A stretch of 64,000 nt of DNA, taken from positions 1 to 64,000 of the forward strand of contig NZ_RAXV01000002.1 of NCBI RefSeq assembly GCF_003611465.1, given 5' to 3'. The translations under genes and the position numbers were made by a program. This DNA comes from Acinetobacter tianfuensis. GTDB lineage: Bacteria; Pseudomonadota; Gammaproteobacteria; Pseudomonadales; Moraxellaceae. The stretch's first letter is position 1; each line of letters begins with the position of its first letter. This document shows positions 37,613 to 48,384 of the stretch, piece after piece. The notes below the pieces were generated by a model. The model was not told the DNA's origin and searched no databases. It saw nothing but the letters and a program-made list of their open reading frames with translations.

Positions 37613-38704
37613 TTAAGCTGTGTACTGCTTAAGAAAATCCGCCATCAATTTTGCTGCCCATGAATGTGTTTCCCACACACCTTCATAGAATCCGCAATGA
37701 CTGCCTTTTTTTGTTGTCACTACGGCAATATTCGGCATATTTTGAATTGTGGCCTTATAAGGCTCTAAATTTTTAATATGACAAACCGGATCATCTTCCG
37801 CATTTAATATTAAAAGCGGTATTTTAATATTATCAAAGACATAAATTGGATTAGTGGCTTGATCATACTCTTCATAGCTGCTGTAGCCCGCCATTTCAAA
37901 ATAGACTTTCTCAAACTGCTGCAAGGTTTTCACCTTCATCACTTTTTCCAGCGAAACTGTACTTTCCCACATTTGGCGGTAGGGTTCAATAAAGTTCTGA
38001 AACAGCTTCTGTGTCATCATTTTGCTATAAAAAGGATGCACATTTTGAAATCCAGCAGCGGTATCATAGCCTGGGCATAAAGCAAAAGCGGCTTTAAATG
38101 GAGTATCCGAGCCTGCTTCACCCAAATAGCGCACCAGCAAGCCAGTACCTGCAGATGAACCTACTGCATACAGTTCAGACTGCGGTAATTTTTCTTGAAC
38201 ATATGCCAGCTGTTCCCGTAAATCAGCCACAGAACCAAATAGATTCATCTGGGCAACTGGCATTGGAAGCTTAGCATGTCCACGGCGTAAACAAAGTGCT
38301 ATTCGCCAGCCTGTATACTGATGCAGATCTCTGACCAGCTCACGCATACTTTCGGGCGTACCCGTTATAGTATGCAGCATAACAATAGTTGGCGTATCTT
38401 CCGGCAAGTCCAGCCCTAGCCAAGCAATGGCTGTAACCCCTCCATCCTGCATAGGCAATTGATCAATACGCTCATACTGCTGACGAATGCGGCGTTTTTT
38501 GATCAAATCAAAATACAGCAAATGCAGATGTGTACTAGACAGCCATGGTGTTGGCCTGTACTTTTGATTCAGCTGAGGCAATTGCATTAAAATATTGTAC
38601 AGCGCACCTTGCGGCTGTGCATAAATGACAGGCTGTTCCGCTCCAGTTGCTTTATCAAGCAGCTGCTGCGAAATCAGCGTCAATTTATCTGCAAATACAC
38701 TCAT
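37613..38704 (-). CDS. YheT-like alpha/beta hydrolase
   Basis: 363 residues of the YheT/EMB8 alpha/beta-hydrolase group. Segments: LLYFDLIKKRRIRQ, TPTIVMLHTITGTPESMREL with the oxyanion region, CLRRGHAKLP, the nucleophile elbow AVGSSAGTGLL (Ser in GSSAG), LILNAEDDPVC for the acid and KKGSHCGF for the histidine. The usual family segment HGLEGS is here HTITGT, a mild change near the oxyanion hole. Intracellular esterase of unknown substrate. GAGAGAC precedes the ATG. Confidence 0.85.
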   Translation of the reverse strand: MSVFADKLTLISQQLLDKATGAEQPVIYAQPQGALYNILMQLPQLNQKYRPTPWLSSTHLHLLYFDLIKKRRIRQQYERIDQLPMQDGGVTAIAWLGLDLPEDTPTIVMLHTITGTPESMRELVRDLHQYTGWRIALCLRRGHAKLPMPVAQMNLFGSVADLREQLAYVQEKLPQSELYAVGSSAGTGLLVRYLGEAGSDTPFKAAFALCPGYDTAAGFQNVHPFYSKMMTQKLFQNFIEPYRQMWESTVSLEKVMKVKTLQQFEKVYFEMAGYSSYEEYDQATNPIYVFDNIKIPLLILNAEDDPVCHIKNLEPYKATIQNMPNIAVVTTKKGSHCGFYEGVWETHSWAAKLMADFLKQYTA

Positions 38705-38785
38705 GTCTCTCTACACCGTAGTTATCTTGATAAACTTATACAAAAATATGCCCCGACATTGTTTTACCCAGCTTGCTTAGGCTAT

Positions 38786-39193
38786 TTATTTAGCCTGAAA
38801 TGCCGCCATACGTTCACCCATTTTCACAGCTAAAGCTTCCAGCCCACTCTTCGGACGCAGCATCACTTCAAAATCTATAATTTGGCCCTGTTCATTAAAT
38901 TGGATCATATCAATCCCCTTTAACTTTTTCTCACCTACATTGGCAGAAAATTCAAGTACCGCATTTAAGCCATCTTCAGTATAAAATTCACGGTGATACG
39001 TAAAGTTTTCAAAAATTTGAATGACATTGTTCAAAATAAAAGTTACCGCTGGCTTACCCAGATATGGATTAAACGCCACTGGGGAGCGAAACACGACATC
39101 CTCTGCCAATAGCTCATTTAAAATATTCATATCACGTGTACTGAGCATTTCGTGCCAACGCGCAACAGATTTCTTTGTTGTTTCAATGGTCAT
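38786..39193 (-). CDS. NTF2-like (SnoaL) protein
   Basis: 135 residues of the cone-shaped NTF2/SnoaL fold: an N-terminal helix (KSVARWHEMLSTRDMNILNELLAEDVVFRSP shortened here in naming), FTYHREFYTEDGLNAVLEFSA strands and IDMIQFNEQGQIIDFEVMLR. Family members are small enzymes or binding proteins for hydrophobic ligands, and no catalytic residues can be assigned. AAGGATACAAA precedes the ATG. It lies downstream of the fadH-type reductase on the same strand with a pair of hairpins between, so partial co-transcription is possible. Confidence 0.85.
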   Translation of the reverse strand: MTIETTKKSVARWHEMLSTRDMNILNELLAEDVVFRSPVAFNPYLGKPAVTFILNNVIQIFENFTYHREFYTEDGLNAVLEFSANVGEKKLKGIDMIQFNEQGQIIDFEVMLRPKSGLEALAVKMGERMAAFQAK

Positions 39194-39215
39194 TTTGTAT
39201 CCTTTTTGGGTTATA

Positions 39216-39290
39216 AGCCTCCCTCTTATTAAAGGGAGGCTGGAAGATATTTTTTGAGTTAATCCCCCTGCTTTCTAAGGGGGGACTTCC
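39216..39290. repeat. Two GC-rich hairpins, REP-like intergenic element
   Basis: AGCCTCCCT (39216-39224) pairs perfectly with AGGGAGGCT (39233-39241); then TCCCCC (39263-39268) pairs with GGGGGA (39280-39285), enclosed by GGAAG (39242-39246) and CTTCC (39286-39290). No T-tract follows on the minus strand. The tight paired structure between two same-strand genes looks like a dispersed intergenic repeat or mRNA-stabilising element. I cannot count copies elsewhere in the genome. Confidence 0.5.
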
Positions 39291-39291
39291 A

Positions 39292-41325
<2,034 letters not shown>

Positions 41326-41405
41326 TTAGCGGGCTTATTCTGCTAGCTGTTTTTTTAGTTGCACTGCAAACCAAGCGATTTAAACCATTTAAAATGCACA
41401 AAATT

Positions 41406-41461
41406 TGCAACTTGTTGCATATATTTATATTCGAGTTTTGTTTTTTGTGCAACTTGTTGCA
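41406..41461. promoter_or_regulatory. Twin palindromic operators in fadH/padR gap
   Basis: TGCAACTTGTTGCA occurs twice, at 41406-41419 and 41448-41461. Each is a perfect inverted repeat (TGCAAC-TT-GTTGCA), and the two are 42 bases apart, four helical turns, so proteins bound to them would face the same side of DNA. The right-hand copy ends 21 bases before padR, the left-hand copy 90 bases before fadH. They are the obvious sites for the PadR protein. Confidence 0.75.
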
Positions 41462-41482
41462 TAATAAATTTAATAATTAAAT

Positions 41483-42046
41483 ATGACTGATGCGCCCATG
41501 TCACTTGCTCACGTACTATTAACCAGCCTTCTAGAAAAACCGAGTACCGGCATTGAACTTGCACGGCGCTTTGACCGCTCAATGGGATTTTTTTGGAGCT
41601 CAACACATCAGCAGATCTACCGCGAGCTGAACAGCATGCAGCAAAAAGGCTGGATTTCGACCATAGAAGAAGATGACAGCAACAGCCGAAAAAAAACCTA
41701 TAGAGTTGAATTACTTGGACGCACAGAGCTGGCAGATTGGATGGTCAAGCAAAGTCCGCCGGGGCAGCTGCGTGAAGACCTTATGGTGCGCCTGCGCGCA
41801 GAAGCGCAGCTTGGCGGAAATACTATGCTGCCAGAGCTGGAACGCCATTTACAGATACATCAAGATACCTTAAAACTGTATCAGTCTATGTATGCCAAAG
41901 ATTTTGCCGACCATGCCTACCATGACCGCACGCTATTTATTCATAAAATGATTTTGCAGCTTGGCATAGATTCTGAAAAAAGCTGGATTGACTGGCTGGA
42001 AACCATAATTCCTGCATTAAAAGCATTTGATTCCCCCAAGCAATAA
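41483..42046 (+). CDS. PadR-family regulator
   Basis: 187 residues. N-terminal winged helix of the PadR type at about 6-85: SLAHVLLTSLLEKPSTGIEL, the recognition region HQQIYRELNSMQQKGWI and the wing KKTYRVELLGR; then a long helical dimerisation domain (Vir_C-like; LRAEAQLGGNTMLPELERHL). PadR proteins repress genes until a small molecule binds. Divergence from fadH with twin palindromes in the gap suggests auto-regulation plus control of fadH. The ribosome-binding site is weak. The hydrolase gene 62 bases downstream may be in the same transcript. Confidence 0.9.
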   Translation: MTDAPMSLAHVLLTSLLEKPSTGIELARRFDRSMGFFWSSTHQQIYRELNSMQQKGWISTIEEDDSNSRKKTYRVELLGRTELADWMVKQSPPGQLREDLMVRLRAEAQLGGNTMLPELERHLQIHQDTLKLYQSMYAKDFADHAYHDRTLFIHKMILQLGIDSEKSWIDWLETIIPALKAFDSPKQ

Positions 42047-42108
42047 TAAAGCAAGGCAGCTCCAGAACCTGATCGCATATACCGTCTACAGAAATAAAAG
42101 GACCAACC

Positions 42109-43032
42109 ATGCCGCACTATCAAATGCCAGATGGCGAGAAACTCTATGTACGCACTTATGGTTCAGGCCAGCCAGTGCTGGTGCTGTCTGGCCTAGGCAT
42201 GCAAAGCTGGCAGTGGCATCCTTTTTTATACCGCAGCCGCAAACAATTTGAATTTATTATCCCTGACTGGCGCGGGTTCGGCGGCTCAAAACAGTGCCAA
42301 ATTCCTGAGCTGGATGCAATTCCCAGCCATTGGCGTGATATCAGCAGCCTGATGCAGCAATTAAATCAGCCTGCGCTGCACGTGATTGCCTACTCTATGG
42401 GCGCAACTACCGCCATGCACGGCATGAAGTATGGTCAATTTGCACAGCAGATAAAAAGTTACTTGCATATAGATCAAACACCCAAAATTTCTGCAGACAC
42501 CGAATGGCCCTATGGCTTATTTGGCAACCGCCACCCTGAATTTATACAAATTCTGCAGCAAATTTCACAAGTGCTGCAGGATAATCCCACAGCCTTATAT
42601 ATGAATGACCTCAGTCAGCAAGCACGCAATCAGCTGCTGCATAGCTGGCTCGCTTTTATAGACCTGCAAGCCAGCAGCAAAACTGCACCGTTTTTTATCA
42701 AAGCGGCCTTAAGGCAGCCAAAACTGCAGCCGCATATCTTGCCTATTAAGCGTTTGGACTACCTATCTTGGTATATCAGCAATTATCTGCAGCATACCGA
42801 AGACTACCGCGATGCAGTCGCCGCCTTAACATGCCCTGCAACCTTCTTTATCGGGGAACAGTCTAAACTCTACCCAGCAGCAGGCCAGCACATTGTTGCT
42901 CAAAGCGCAGTAAATGCTGAATCCATTGTATTTCACAAATCAGGGCATACACCTTTACTCAGTGAACCCGTAAAGTTCAGCCAAGAAATTCAGCGTCACT
43001 TAACCCGTATATCCCAGCTGCAATCAGGATAA
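42109..43032 (+). CDS. Alpha/beta hydrolase
   Basis: 307 residues. A standard alpha/beta-hydrolase fold: PVLVLSGLGMQSWQWHPF with the oxyanion glycine, IIPDWRGFGGS, the nucleophile elbow IAYSMGATTAM, FIGEQSKLYP at the acid position and FHKSGHTPLLSEP with the catalytic histidine. The elbow is AYSMG rather than the strict GxSxG. Substrate unknown; the layout suggests a small lactone or ester hydrolase. AAGGACCAACC precedes the ATG, and it lies 62 bases after padR. Confidence 0.86.
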   Translation: MPHYQMPDGEKLYVRTYGSGQPVLVLSGLGMQSWQWHPFLYRSRKQFEFIIPDWRGFGGSKQCQIPELDAIPSHWRDISSLMQQLNQPALHVIAYSMGATTAMHGMKYGQFAQQIKSYLHIDQTPKISADTEWPYGLFGNRHPEFIQILQQISQVLQDNPTALYMNDLSQQARNQLLHSWLAFIDLQASSKTAPFFIKAALRQPKLQPHILPIKRLDYLSWYISNYLQHTEDYRDAVAALTCPATFFIGEQSKLYPAAGQHIVAQSAVNAESIVFHKSGHTPLLSEPVKFSQEIQRHLTRISQLQSG

Positions 43033-43082
43033 TATTCAAACTGAATCATGACTCAGCACGGTTAAGCATTGCTAAATTGCAA

Positions 43083-43125
43083 TTGACATTGCGCAACAAT
43101 TATTTTTAATTAAGCGTATTGTTGC
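43083..43125 (+). promoter_or_regulatory. Promoter and inverted repeat of LysR gene
   Basis: TTGACA (43083-43088), a 17-base spacer and TTAATT (43106-43111) form a promoter. GCAACAAT (43093-43100) and ATTGTTGC (43118-43125) are a perfect inverted repeat that covers the -10, a position suited for auto-repression. The core GCAAC/GTTGC resembles the PadR-gap palindromes. Confidence 0.55.
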
Positions 43126-43143
43126 ATAAATGGAATATTACAC

Positions 43144-44043
43144 ATGCTGAGTGATTTGGACGACTTTTACTGTTTTGCTCAAGTTGTCGAACATGGCGGT
43201 TTTAGCGCCGCCGAACGCGCTACCGATATACCCAAATCCAAGCTCAGCCGCCGTGTATACAACTTAGAGGAAAGACTGGGCGTACGTCTGATTCAGCGCA
43301 GTTCAAGGCATTTTGCTGTCACTGATATTGGCATGAATATCTACCGCCATGCACAAGTCATGATGAATGCAGCGCAAGCTGCACATGACTTGGTTGACCA
43401 TTTAAGTACAACACCTCGCGGTGTAATTAAAATCAGTGCGCCTGTGACCATTGCAAAAAATGAACTGGCCAACATTCTGCCAAAATTTTTAAAGATGTAC
43501 CCAGAAATACGCGTGCAAATGCTGATCACTAACCGCCGCGTTGATATTATCAATGAAGGATTTGATATTGCGCTGCGTGTACGTGACAGCCTAGATGACG
43601 ACCCTAATCTTGTAATCCGAAAATTTGAAAAAATTGAACAGCATCTTTTCGCCAGTCAAGCCTATTTAAATGAATTCGGCAACCTGAAACACCCTGAGGA
43701 ATTGCCTAAACACAAAATCCTCAGTATGGCTGATGAACATCTCGATCAGCATATGGTACTGCACGATGAACAAAACCGTCAGATCAAATTGCGCATCAAC
43801 CCTGTCGTGCTTGGCTCCGAACTGACTATGCTGGCAGATTTAGCCAGTCAAGACTGCGGTATTGCGCTGCTGCCGGACAGTATTGTAAAAGATCAGCTGG
43901 ATTCAGGAAAATTGGTGCACGTATTGCCAAACTGGACAGCGCCGCATGGCATCTTTCATGCCGTTTATCCATCACGCCGCGGCTTGCTTCCAGCTGTACG
44001 CATTATGATTGATTATTTGGTTGAGAACCTTACCAAGCATTAA
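43144..44043 (+). CDS. LysR-family regulator
   Basis: 299 residues. N-terminal winged helix (GGFSAAERATDIPKSKLSRR, then LGVRLIQRSSRHFAVTD) and an effector-binding domain from about residue 90 (GVIKISAPVTIAKNELANIL). The segment order and the DMVRLS-free, VDIINEGFDIALRV motif fit the group close to AaeR/PecT-like transcription factors with quinone or aromatic inducers; no ligand can be assigned. It is encoded alone downstream of the hydrolase, with its own promoter and inverted repeat. Confidence 0.9.
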   Translation: MLSDLDDFYCFAQVVEHGGFSAAERATDIPKSKLSRRVYNLEERLGVRLIQRSSRHFAVTDIGMNIYRHAQVMMNAAQAAHDLVDHLSTTPRGVIKISAPVTIAKNELANILPKFLKMYPEIRVQMLITNRRVDIINEGFDIALRVRDSLDDDPNLVIRKFEKIEQHLFASQAYLNEFGNLKHPEELPKHKILSMADEHLDQHMVLHDEQNRQIKLRINPVVLGSELTMLADLASQDCGIALLPDSIVKDQLDSGKLVHVLPNWTAPHGIFHAVYPSRRGLLPAVRIMIDYLVENLTKH

Positions 44044-44066
44044 AGTGCTGCTGCTAAAATTTAGGC

Positions 44067-44099
44067 AAAAAAAAAAGCTTACCCAAGTGATGGGTAAGC
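44067..44099 (-). terminator. Terminator downstream of map
   Basis: GCTTACCC and GGGTAAGC form a perfect eight-base stem, followed on the minus strand by ten Ts. It lies about 235 bases past the map stop, close to the end of the convergent LysR gene. In the intervening 44100-44335 I see no gene. Confidence 0.75.
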
Positions 44100-44335
44100 G
44101 AAACTTTAAAATCAGAAACTACAGCTAAATTTTCTGAAACAATAGTAATGTGAAAATTACTTTCCGTTAAATTGTTTAAAGCGCTAAATATTTACACAAA
44201 TTAAAGTCAAACCACTGAAAATAAATAAATTACACAAAGTTACTTAGCGTTAATACCTATATATTTCATTATCAACATATCAGCCTAGACTAAAGTCTAA
44301 GCCCGCTGAATATTAACGCATATTTAAAAGTCTCA

Positions 44336-45130
44336 TTAAATTTCAGGATAACTGCCTGTACCCTCAGGCCATGGTGACAGCACTTCAAAACCTTCTGCTG
44401 TTACCGCAATCATATGTTCCCACTGAGCAGATAAAGAACTGTCCGCGGTCACAACACCCCAGCCGTCTTTTAGCTCTTTCGTACGCGCTTTGCCTGCATT
44501 AATCATCGGCTCAATTGTAAATACCATTCCTTCAAGAAGTACGAGACCCTGACCCGGCTGACCATAGTGCAGCACGCTCGGCTGTTCATGATAAATTTTA
44601 CCGATACCATGACCGCAATACTCACGCACTACAGAGTAACCTTCACGGTGCGCAACAGATTGAATCGCATAACCGACATCCCCCAAAGTCGCACCCGGTT
44701 TGACTGCATGAATGCCGGCAACCATTGCTTCATAAGTAGTATCGACTAAGCGTTTAGCTTCTGGTTTTACACTGCCAACATAGTACATGCGGCTCGTATC
44801 GCCAAAATAGCCGTCTTTAATAATCGCCACATCAATATTAATAATGTCGCCGTCTTTTAACAGCATATCTGCAGAAGGAATACCGTGACACACCATTTCA
44901 TTGGGTGAAATACATGTCGTTTTGGTATAACCATGATAGCCAATATTCGCAGGAATCACTTTCAGCGTATTTACAATGAAATCATTGCACAGGTCATCTA
45001 AATATTCAGTTGTCACACCCGGCTTTACATGCTCACCTATCATTTCTAAAACTTGCGCAGCTAAACGCCCAGAAATACGTAATTTCTCTAGATCCTGCTC
45101 AGTTTTAATTGTGATATTTGAAGCTTTCAT
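44336..45130 (-). CDS. map: Type I methionine aminopeptidase
   Basis: 264 residues; removes the initiator methionine from nascent proteins. All five metal ligands are visible: Asp in DIINIDVAIIKDGYFGDTSRM (two), His in EYCGHGIGKIYHEQP, Glu in FTIEPMINAGKA and Glu in QWEHMIAVT; substrate-binding His is in NEMVCHGIP. No N-terminal zinc-finger extension. The order IKTEQDLEKLRISGRLAAQ at the start is typical. Monocistronic, with a distal terminator. Whether it is the only map gene of the genome cannot be seen. Confidence 0.95.
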   Translation of the reverse strand: MKASNITIKTEQDLEKLRISGRLAAQVLEMIGEHVKPGVTTEYLDDLCNDFIVNTLKVIPANIGYHGYTKTTCISPNEMVCHGIPSADMLLKDGDIINIDVAIIKDGYFGDTSRMYYVGSVKPEAKRLVDTTYEAMVAGIHAVKPGATLGDVGYAIQSVAHREGYSVVREYCGHGIGKIYHEQPSVLHYGQPGQGLVLLEGMVFTIEPMINAGKARTKELKDGWGVVTADSSLSAQWEHMIAVTAEGFEVLSPWPEGTGSYPEI

Positions 45131-45474
45131 TGCATCATCCTCGGTTTAGGTCGAACAATTATAGACCCTTTTTCATAAATTTGTTTCTTCACAAGGCCTA
45201 AGCCCCTAAAAGCGCGGCTCCATGCAGCGCGAATAGATTATTAATCAGGCAAAACTGAAAACTGGCAGCTAAGCTGTATATTCCAACAAATTAGAGACAA
45301 ATTAAAATATTTCGTGTTTATATTCAGCAACATAGGAACACTAACACATTATCTAAAAATACATTAAATATTTGTATTATAAAAGTTTTTAATTCAATTT
45401 ATAAAATAAACTCCAAAACAAAATTGATATGCACTAAAATTACTGACTTCAATGGTAAAACCATCTCCCTTTTT
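45131..45474. other. Intergenic region map/brnQ
   Basis: AT-rich 344-base gap between the divergent map and brnQ genes. It must contain both promoters but no hexamer pair stands out. The stretch just before brnQ is particularly rich in A/T. I see no additional gene, RNA or repeat. Confidence 0.5.
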
Positions 45475-46767
45475 ATGACAAATCTCCGTACAAGAGATAT
45501 TGTTGCCCTAGGTTTTATGACCTTTGCGCTCTTTATTGGCGCAGGCAATATTATCTTTCCACCGATTGTGGCTCAACAAGCCGGTGAACATGTATGGCTG
45601 GCTGCATTTGGTTTCTTAATCACCGCTGTTGGCTTACCTGTTCTGACCATTGTTGCGCTTTCACGCGTTGAAGGTTCTATTCAGATCCTAAGTTCCCCGC
45701 TTGGCAAAGCAGCCAGTATTTTACTGACTGTCGTATGTTATTTAGCTGTCGGCCCTTTATTTGCAACACCGCGTACAGCAACAGTTTCTTATGAAATTGG
45801 TTTCTCATCATACTTTGGCACATCATCAAATAGCCTGATGATTTACAGCATCATCTATTTTGCCTTTGTAACCATTGTTTCACTGTATCCAAACAAAATT
45901 TTAGATACTGTCGGCTACTTCCTGTCACCGCTTAAAATTTTAGGCTTAGTTATATTAGGTGTATCTGCATTCTTTATTCCTGCTGGCGTAATTCCGCCTG
46001 CGGTAGGCAATTATGTCGTCAGCCCAGTATCTGAAGGCATCGTCAACGGCTATCTGACCATGGATACTTTAGGCGCGCTGGTATTTGGTATTGTAATTGT
46101 CAAAGCAATTACTTCGCGCGGTGTAACCGACACCAAACTGATTACTAAATACGCAGTGATTGCCAGCATTATTTCGGGTATCGGTTTAACACTTGTTTAT
46201 ATCAGCTTATTTAAGCTGGGTATGAGCAGTCATGATATCGCTCCAAATGCGACAAACGGCGCAGTGATCCTGCACGCCTATGTACAGCATGCTTTTGGCG
46301 ATATGGGCGCTTACTTCCTGTCTGCAATGATTTTTGTTGCCTGCATGGTCACTGCTATCGGCCTAACATGCGCTTGTGCTGAATACTTCTCTAAACTGAC
46401 TAAAATTCCATACAAAGTCTTTGTACTGATTTTAGTTGGCTTCTCTCTGCTGATCTCAAACCTAGGTTTAACCAAACTGATTGCAGTTTCAGTACCTGTA
46501 CTTAGCGCAATTTATCCGCCTGCAATCACAGTGATTCTTTTAAGTTTCTGCAGCAAATTCTTTCACCAGCCGTCTCGCGTCATTGCTCCAGTAACAGCTG
46601 TTGCATTTGCTTTTGGTATTATCGATGGCTTAAAAGTTGCCGGCTTCTCTGAAAGCTTGCCTGCAGTACTGCAAAACCTGCCGTTAAATGAACAAAATCT
46701 TGCATGGCTTATTCCATCAGTTATTGTTCTGATCATTGCTGCTGCAATTGATAAAGTTAAAAAATAA
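45475..46767 (+). CDS. brnQ: Branched-chain amino acid carrier BrnQ
   Basis: 430 residues from the ATG at 45475; an upstream TTG reading adds 17 non-conserved residues. LIVCS-family cation-coupled importer of Leu, Ile and Val with about twelve membrane helices. Family segments are FMTFALFIGAGNIIFPP near the N-terminus, GPLFATPRTATVSYEIG, SLYPNKILD and TCACAEYFSKL. The gene stands alone, and an unusually long 658-base region without a gene follows. The ribosome-binding site is weak. Confidence 0.94.
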   Translation: MTNLRTRDIVALGFMTFALFIGAGNIIFPPIVAQQAGEHVWLAAFGFLITAVGLPVLTIVALSRVEGSIQILSSPLGKAASILLTVVCYLAVGPLFATPRTATVSYEIGFSSYFGTSSNSLMIYSIIYFAFVTIVSLYPNKILDTVGYFLSPLKILGLVILGVSAFFIPAGVIPPAVGNYVVSPVSEGIVNGYLTMDTLGALVFGIVIVKAITSRGVTDTKLITKYAVIASIISGIGLTLVYISLFKLGMSSHDIAPNATNGAVILHAYVQHAFGDMGAYFLSAMIFVACMVTAIGLTCACAEYFSKLTKIPYKVFVLILVGFSLLISNLGLTKLIAVSVPVLSAIYPPAITVILLSFCSKFFHQPSRVIAPVTAVAFAFGIIDGLKVAGFSESLPAVLQNLPLNEQNLAWLIPSVIVLIIAAAIDKVKK

Positions 46768-47425
46768 GCCTTTTAGCTTTATGAGCTAAAATCGGATTTT
46801 TACCCAAAATACGATTTTAATTGTGACCAATAAAGGACATGTTTTACCCAAGTATGCTTTTATTTGTCCCACCCGGCTCTCACAGCATATGCACCAGCAC
46901 TGCTCGTTTAATTTTAATCCGCCTCAACACTTAAAAATGCACATATAAAAATTCCATTTTAAACCGTATTTTCTAACTGATAAAGCCCTTCAAGCTTACC
47001 CAAATTAACAGACCTTAACTAAACAGCTATTTTTTAATAATTTTTATCTATTACAATTATTCATCCATCAACCTGAAGCCAATCATGGCTAAGCGCAATC
47101 TACAGCCTTAGACGGACATAAACTTGCTTATTTCAATCTATGGTATGCAAATTGCTTTATTTAACTTGTCATCTTTTATACATAATCGAATACGTTCTTT
47201 GCTGCTCCGAAACACTGCGCTTTAGCGAGCGGTATGCACAGACTTAAGTCTAAGGCCTATTTCACTGATTAATCATGACATCTGTCAAAAAATGACTTAG
47301 CATTCTTTTATGACAAAATAATGACATTTACTATTGTATTGCTCACAAAATAGCAGTACAACAGTAATTGAAAACTGACTAAAACATTCGGGTTTTAGTA
47401 AACAACAAAAAAAGGAGGGATGGAG
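46768..47425. other. 658-base gap with TGACA repeats and a palindrome
   Basis: No convincing gene. A 32-codon frame at 46839 with AAAGGA almost touching its ATG is not supported. AGACTTAAGTCT (47240-47251) is a perfect palindrome. Between 47276 and 47326, TGAC(A) recurs at 47276, 47293, 47311 and 47322; the last two are 11 bases apart as in Pho boxes but read on the strand opposite to the downstream gene. Confidence 0.4.
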
Positions 47426-47671
47426 ATGTTATCTATACATTTCAACAAGCAATTCTTCATTAACGCTCTAAAGGCAAATCAAAATGCGGTGACCTTCGTC
47501 AGCACCACTTTTGCCCTAATGCTGACGTTACTGATCCACGGTCTCATTCAAGGCAATTTAAAGTCTGAATATTTTGTTTACGCCATTATTGTATCTTTAG
47601 CATTTTTTATTTGGGCCGTCATTGATCAAAAATACCGCCAACATAAAAGCTCTCACTGTTTAGAAGATTGA
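47426..47671 (+). CDS. Small two-helix membrane protein, unknown function
   Basis: 81 residues from ATG 47426, which lies seven bases after a perfect AGGAGG; an ATG two codons earlier is too close. Two membrane helices (AVTFVSTTFALMLTLLIHGL and YFVYAIIVSLAFFIWAVI) are separated by a short polar loop and followed by a basic tail with HKSSHC. The family is not recognised. The strong ribosome site and the long non-coding region upstream argue for a regulated small protein. Confidence 0.7.
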   Translation: MLSIHFNKQFFINALKANQNAVTFVSTTFALMLTLLIHGLIQGNLKSEYFVYAIIVSLAFFIWAVIDQKYRQHKSSHCLED

Positions 47672-47799
47672 GGGATGGATGACTCCGTCATCCATCTCCA
47701 ATCTCAGCATACAATCTGCACTTATAAAATTAAAAAATAATAATCAATTCAGAACCCTCTGCTAAACCCCGAATACCCCTTCTATATATCTGCCAGCGC

Positions 47800-48264
47800 T
47801 TATAACCAAAAACGCTGTATCACCCCTGCCAGCAGCACAGCCGACGCGCCCAACTCACTTACAATCAAAAGAAACATTGCCATTGTCATCAGACCATTCG
47901 GCAGCGTATGGCGTTTACCTAAACGATGCGGCGTTTTGAACTGATTAGTTGTATCTTGCAGCAGGCCATGAAGCACATAGCTCAGAATAGAAAATGTAAA
48001 AAAGACTAAATTTAACCAAACACAAATCAGATTCAGCCATTCTGGCCAAGCTGAAAAATAGGCCAGTACAGCCAAAATAAGCGATGCTGGTGCATATAGC
48101 AGGCTGCTGCGGTGCGCAATATCTACATAATAATGCGCTCTAGCCTGCTCAGAATGGCGTATTTGCCAATACTTCCACACGCCAGTCAGCATCCCGACCC
48201 ATAAAAAAATACCGCTAAATACAATTGCACTTTTCACTGATGCATCAGTTATCACGTATTCCAT
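47800..48264 (-). CDS. Four-helix membrane protein, MAPEG-like layout
   Basis: 154 residues from ATG 48264, supported by AGGTGG upstream. Four membrane helices: AIVFSGIFLWVGMLTGVW, LLYAPASLILAVLAYFSAW, LNLICVWLNLVFFTFSILSY and LMTMAMFLLIVSELGASAVL, with polar loops RHSEQARAHYYVDIAHRSS and QDTTNQFKTPHRLGKRHTLP. The helix count and the RAHYYVDIAHRSS loop recall MAPEG-like proteins (membrane glutathione enzymes), but the match is not certain. It is divergent from the broken hydrolase at 48385. Confidence 0.6.
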   Translation of the reverse strand: MEYVITDASVKSAIVFSGIFLWVGMLTGVWKYWQIRHSEQARAHYYVDIAHRSSLLYAPASLILAVLAYFSAWPEWLNLICVWLNLVFFTFSILSYVLHGLLQDTTNQFKTPHRLGKRHTLPNGLMTMAMFLLIVSELGASAVLLAGVIQRFWL

Positions 48265-48384
48265 GTGAATATTTCCACCTTTTTCTATTATCAACTGACT
48301 TTGAAGTCATATTTTTATCAAGTTTCTTTTTAGAACTCGCGTACATTATAAGCTAAATACTCACGTTAAAATGACTATCTAAAC

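Noticed and set aside
46839-46934. 32-codon frame with AAAGGA before its ATG
   Set aside because: The ribosome site is only about two bases from the ATG and the protein has no recognisable pattern.
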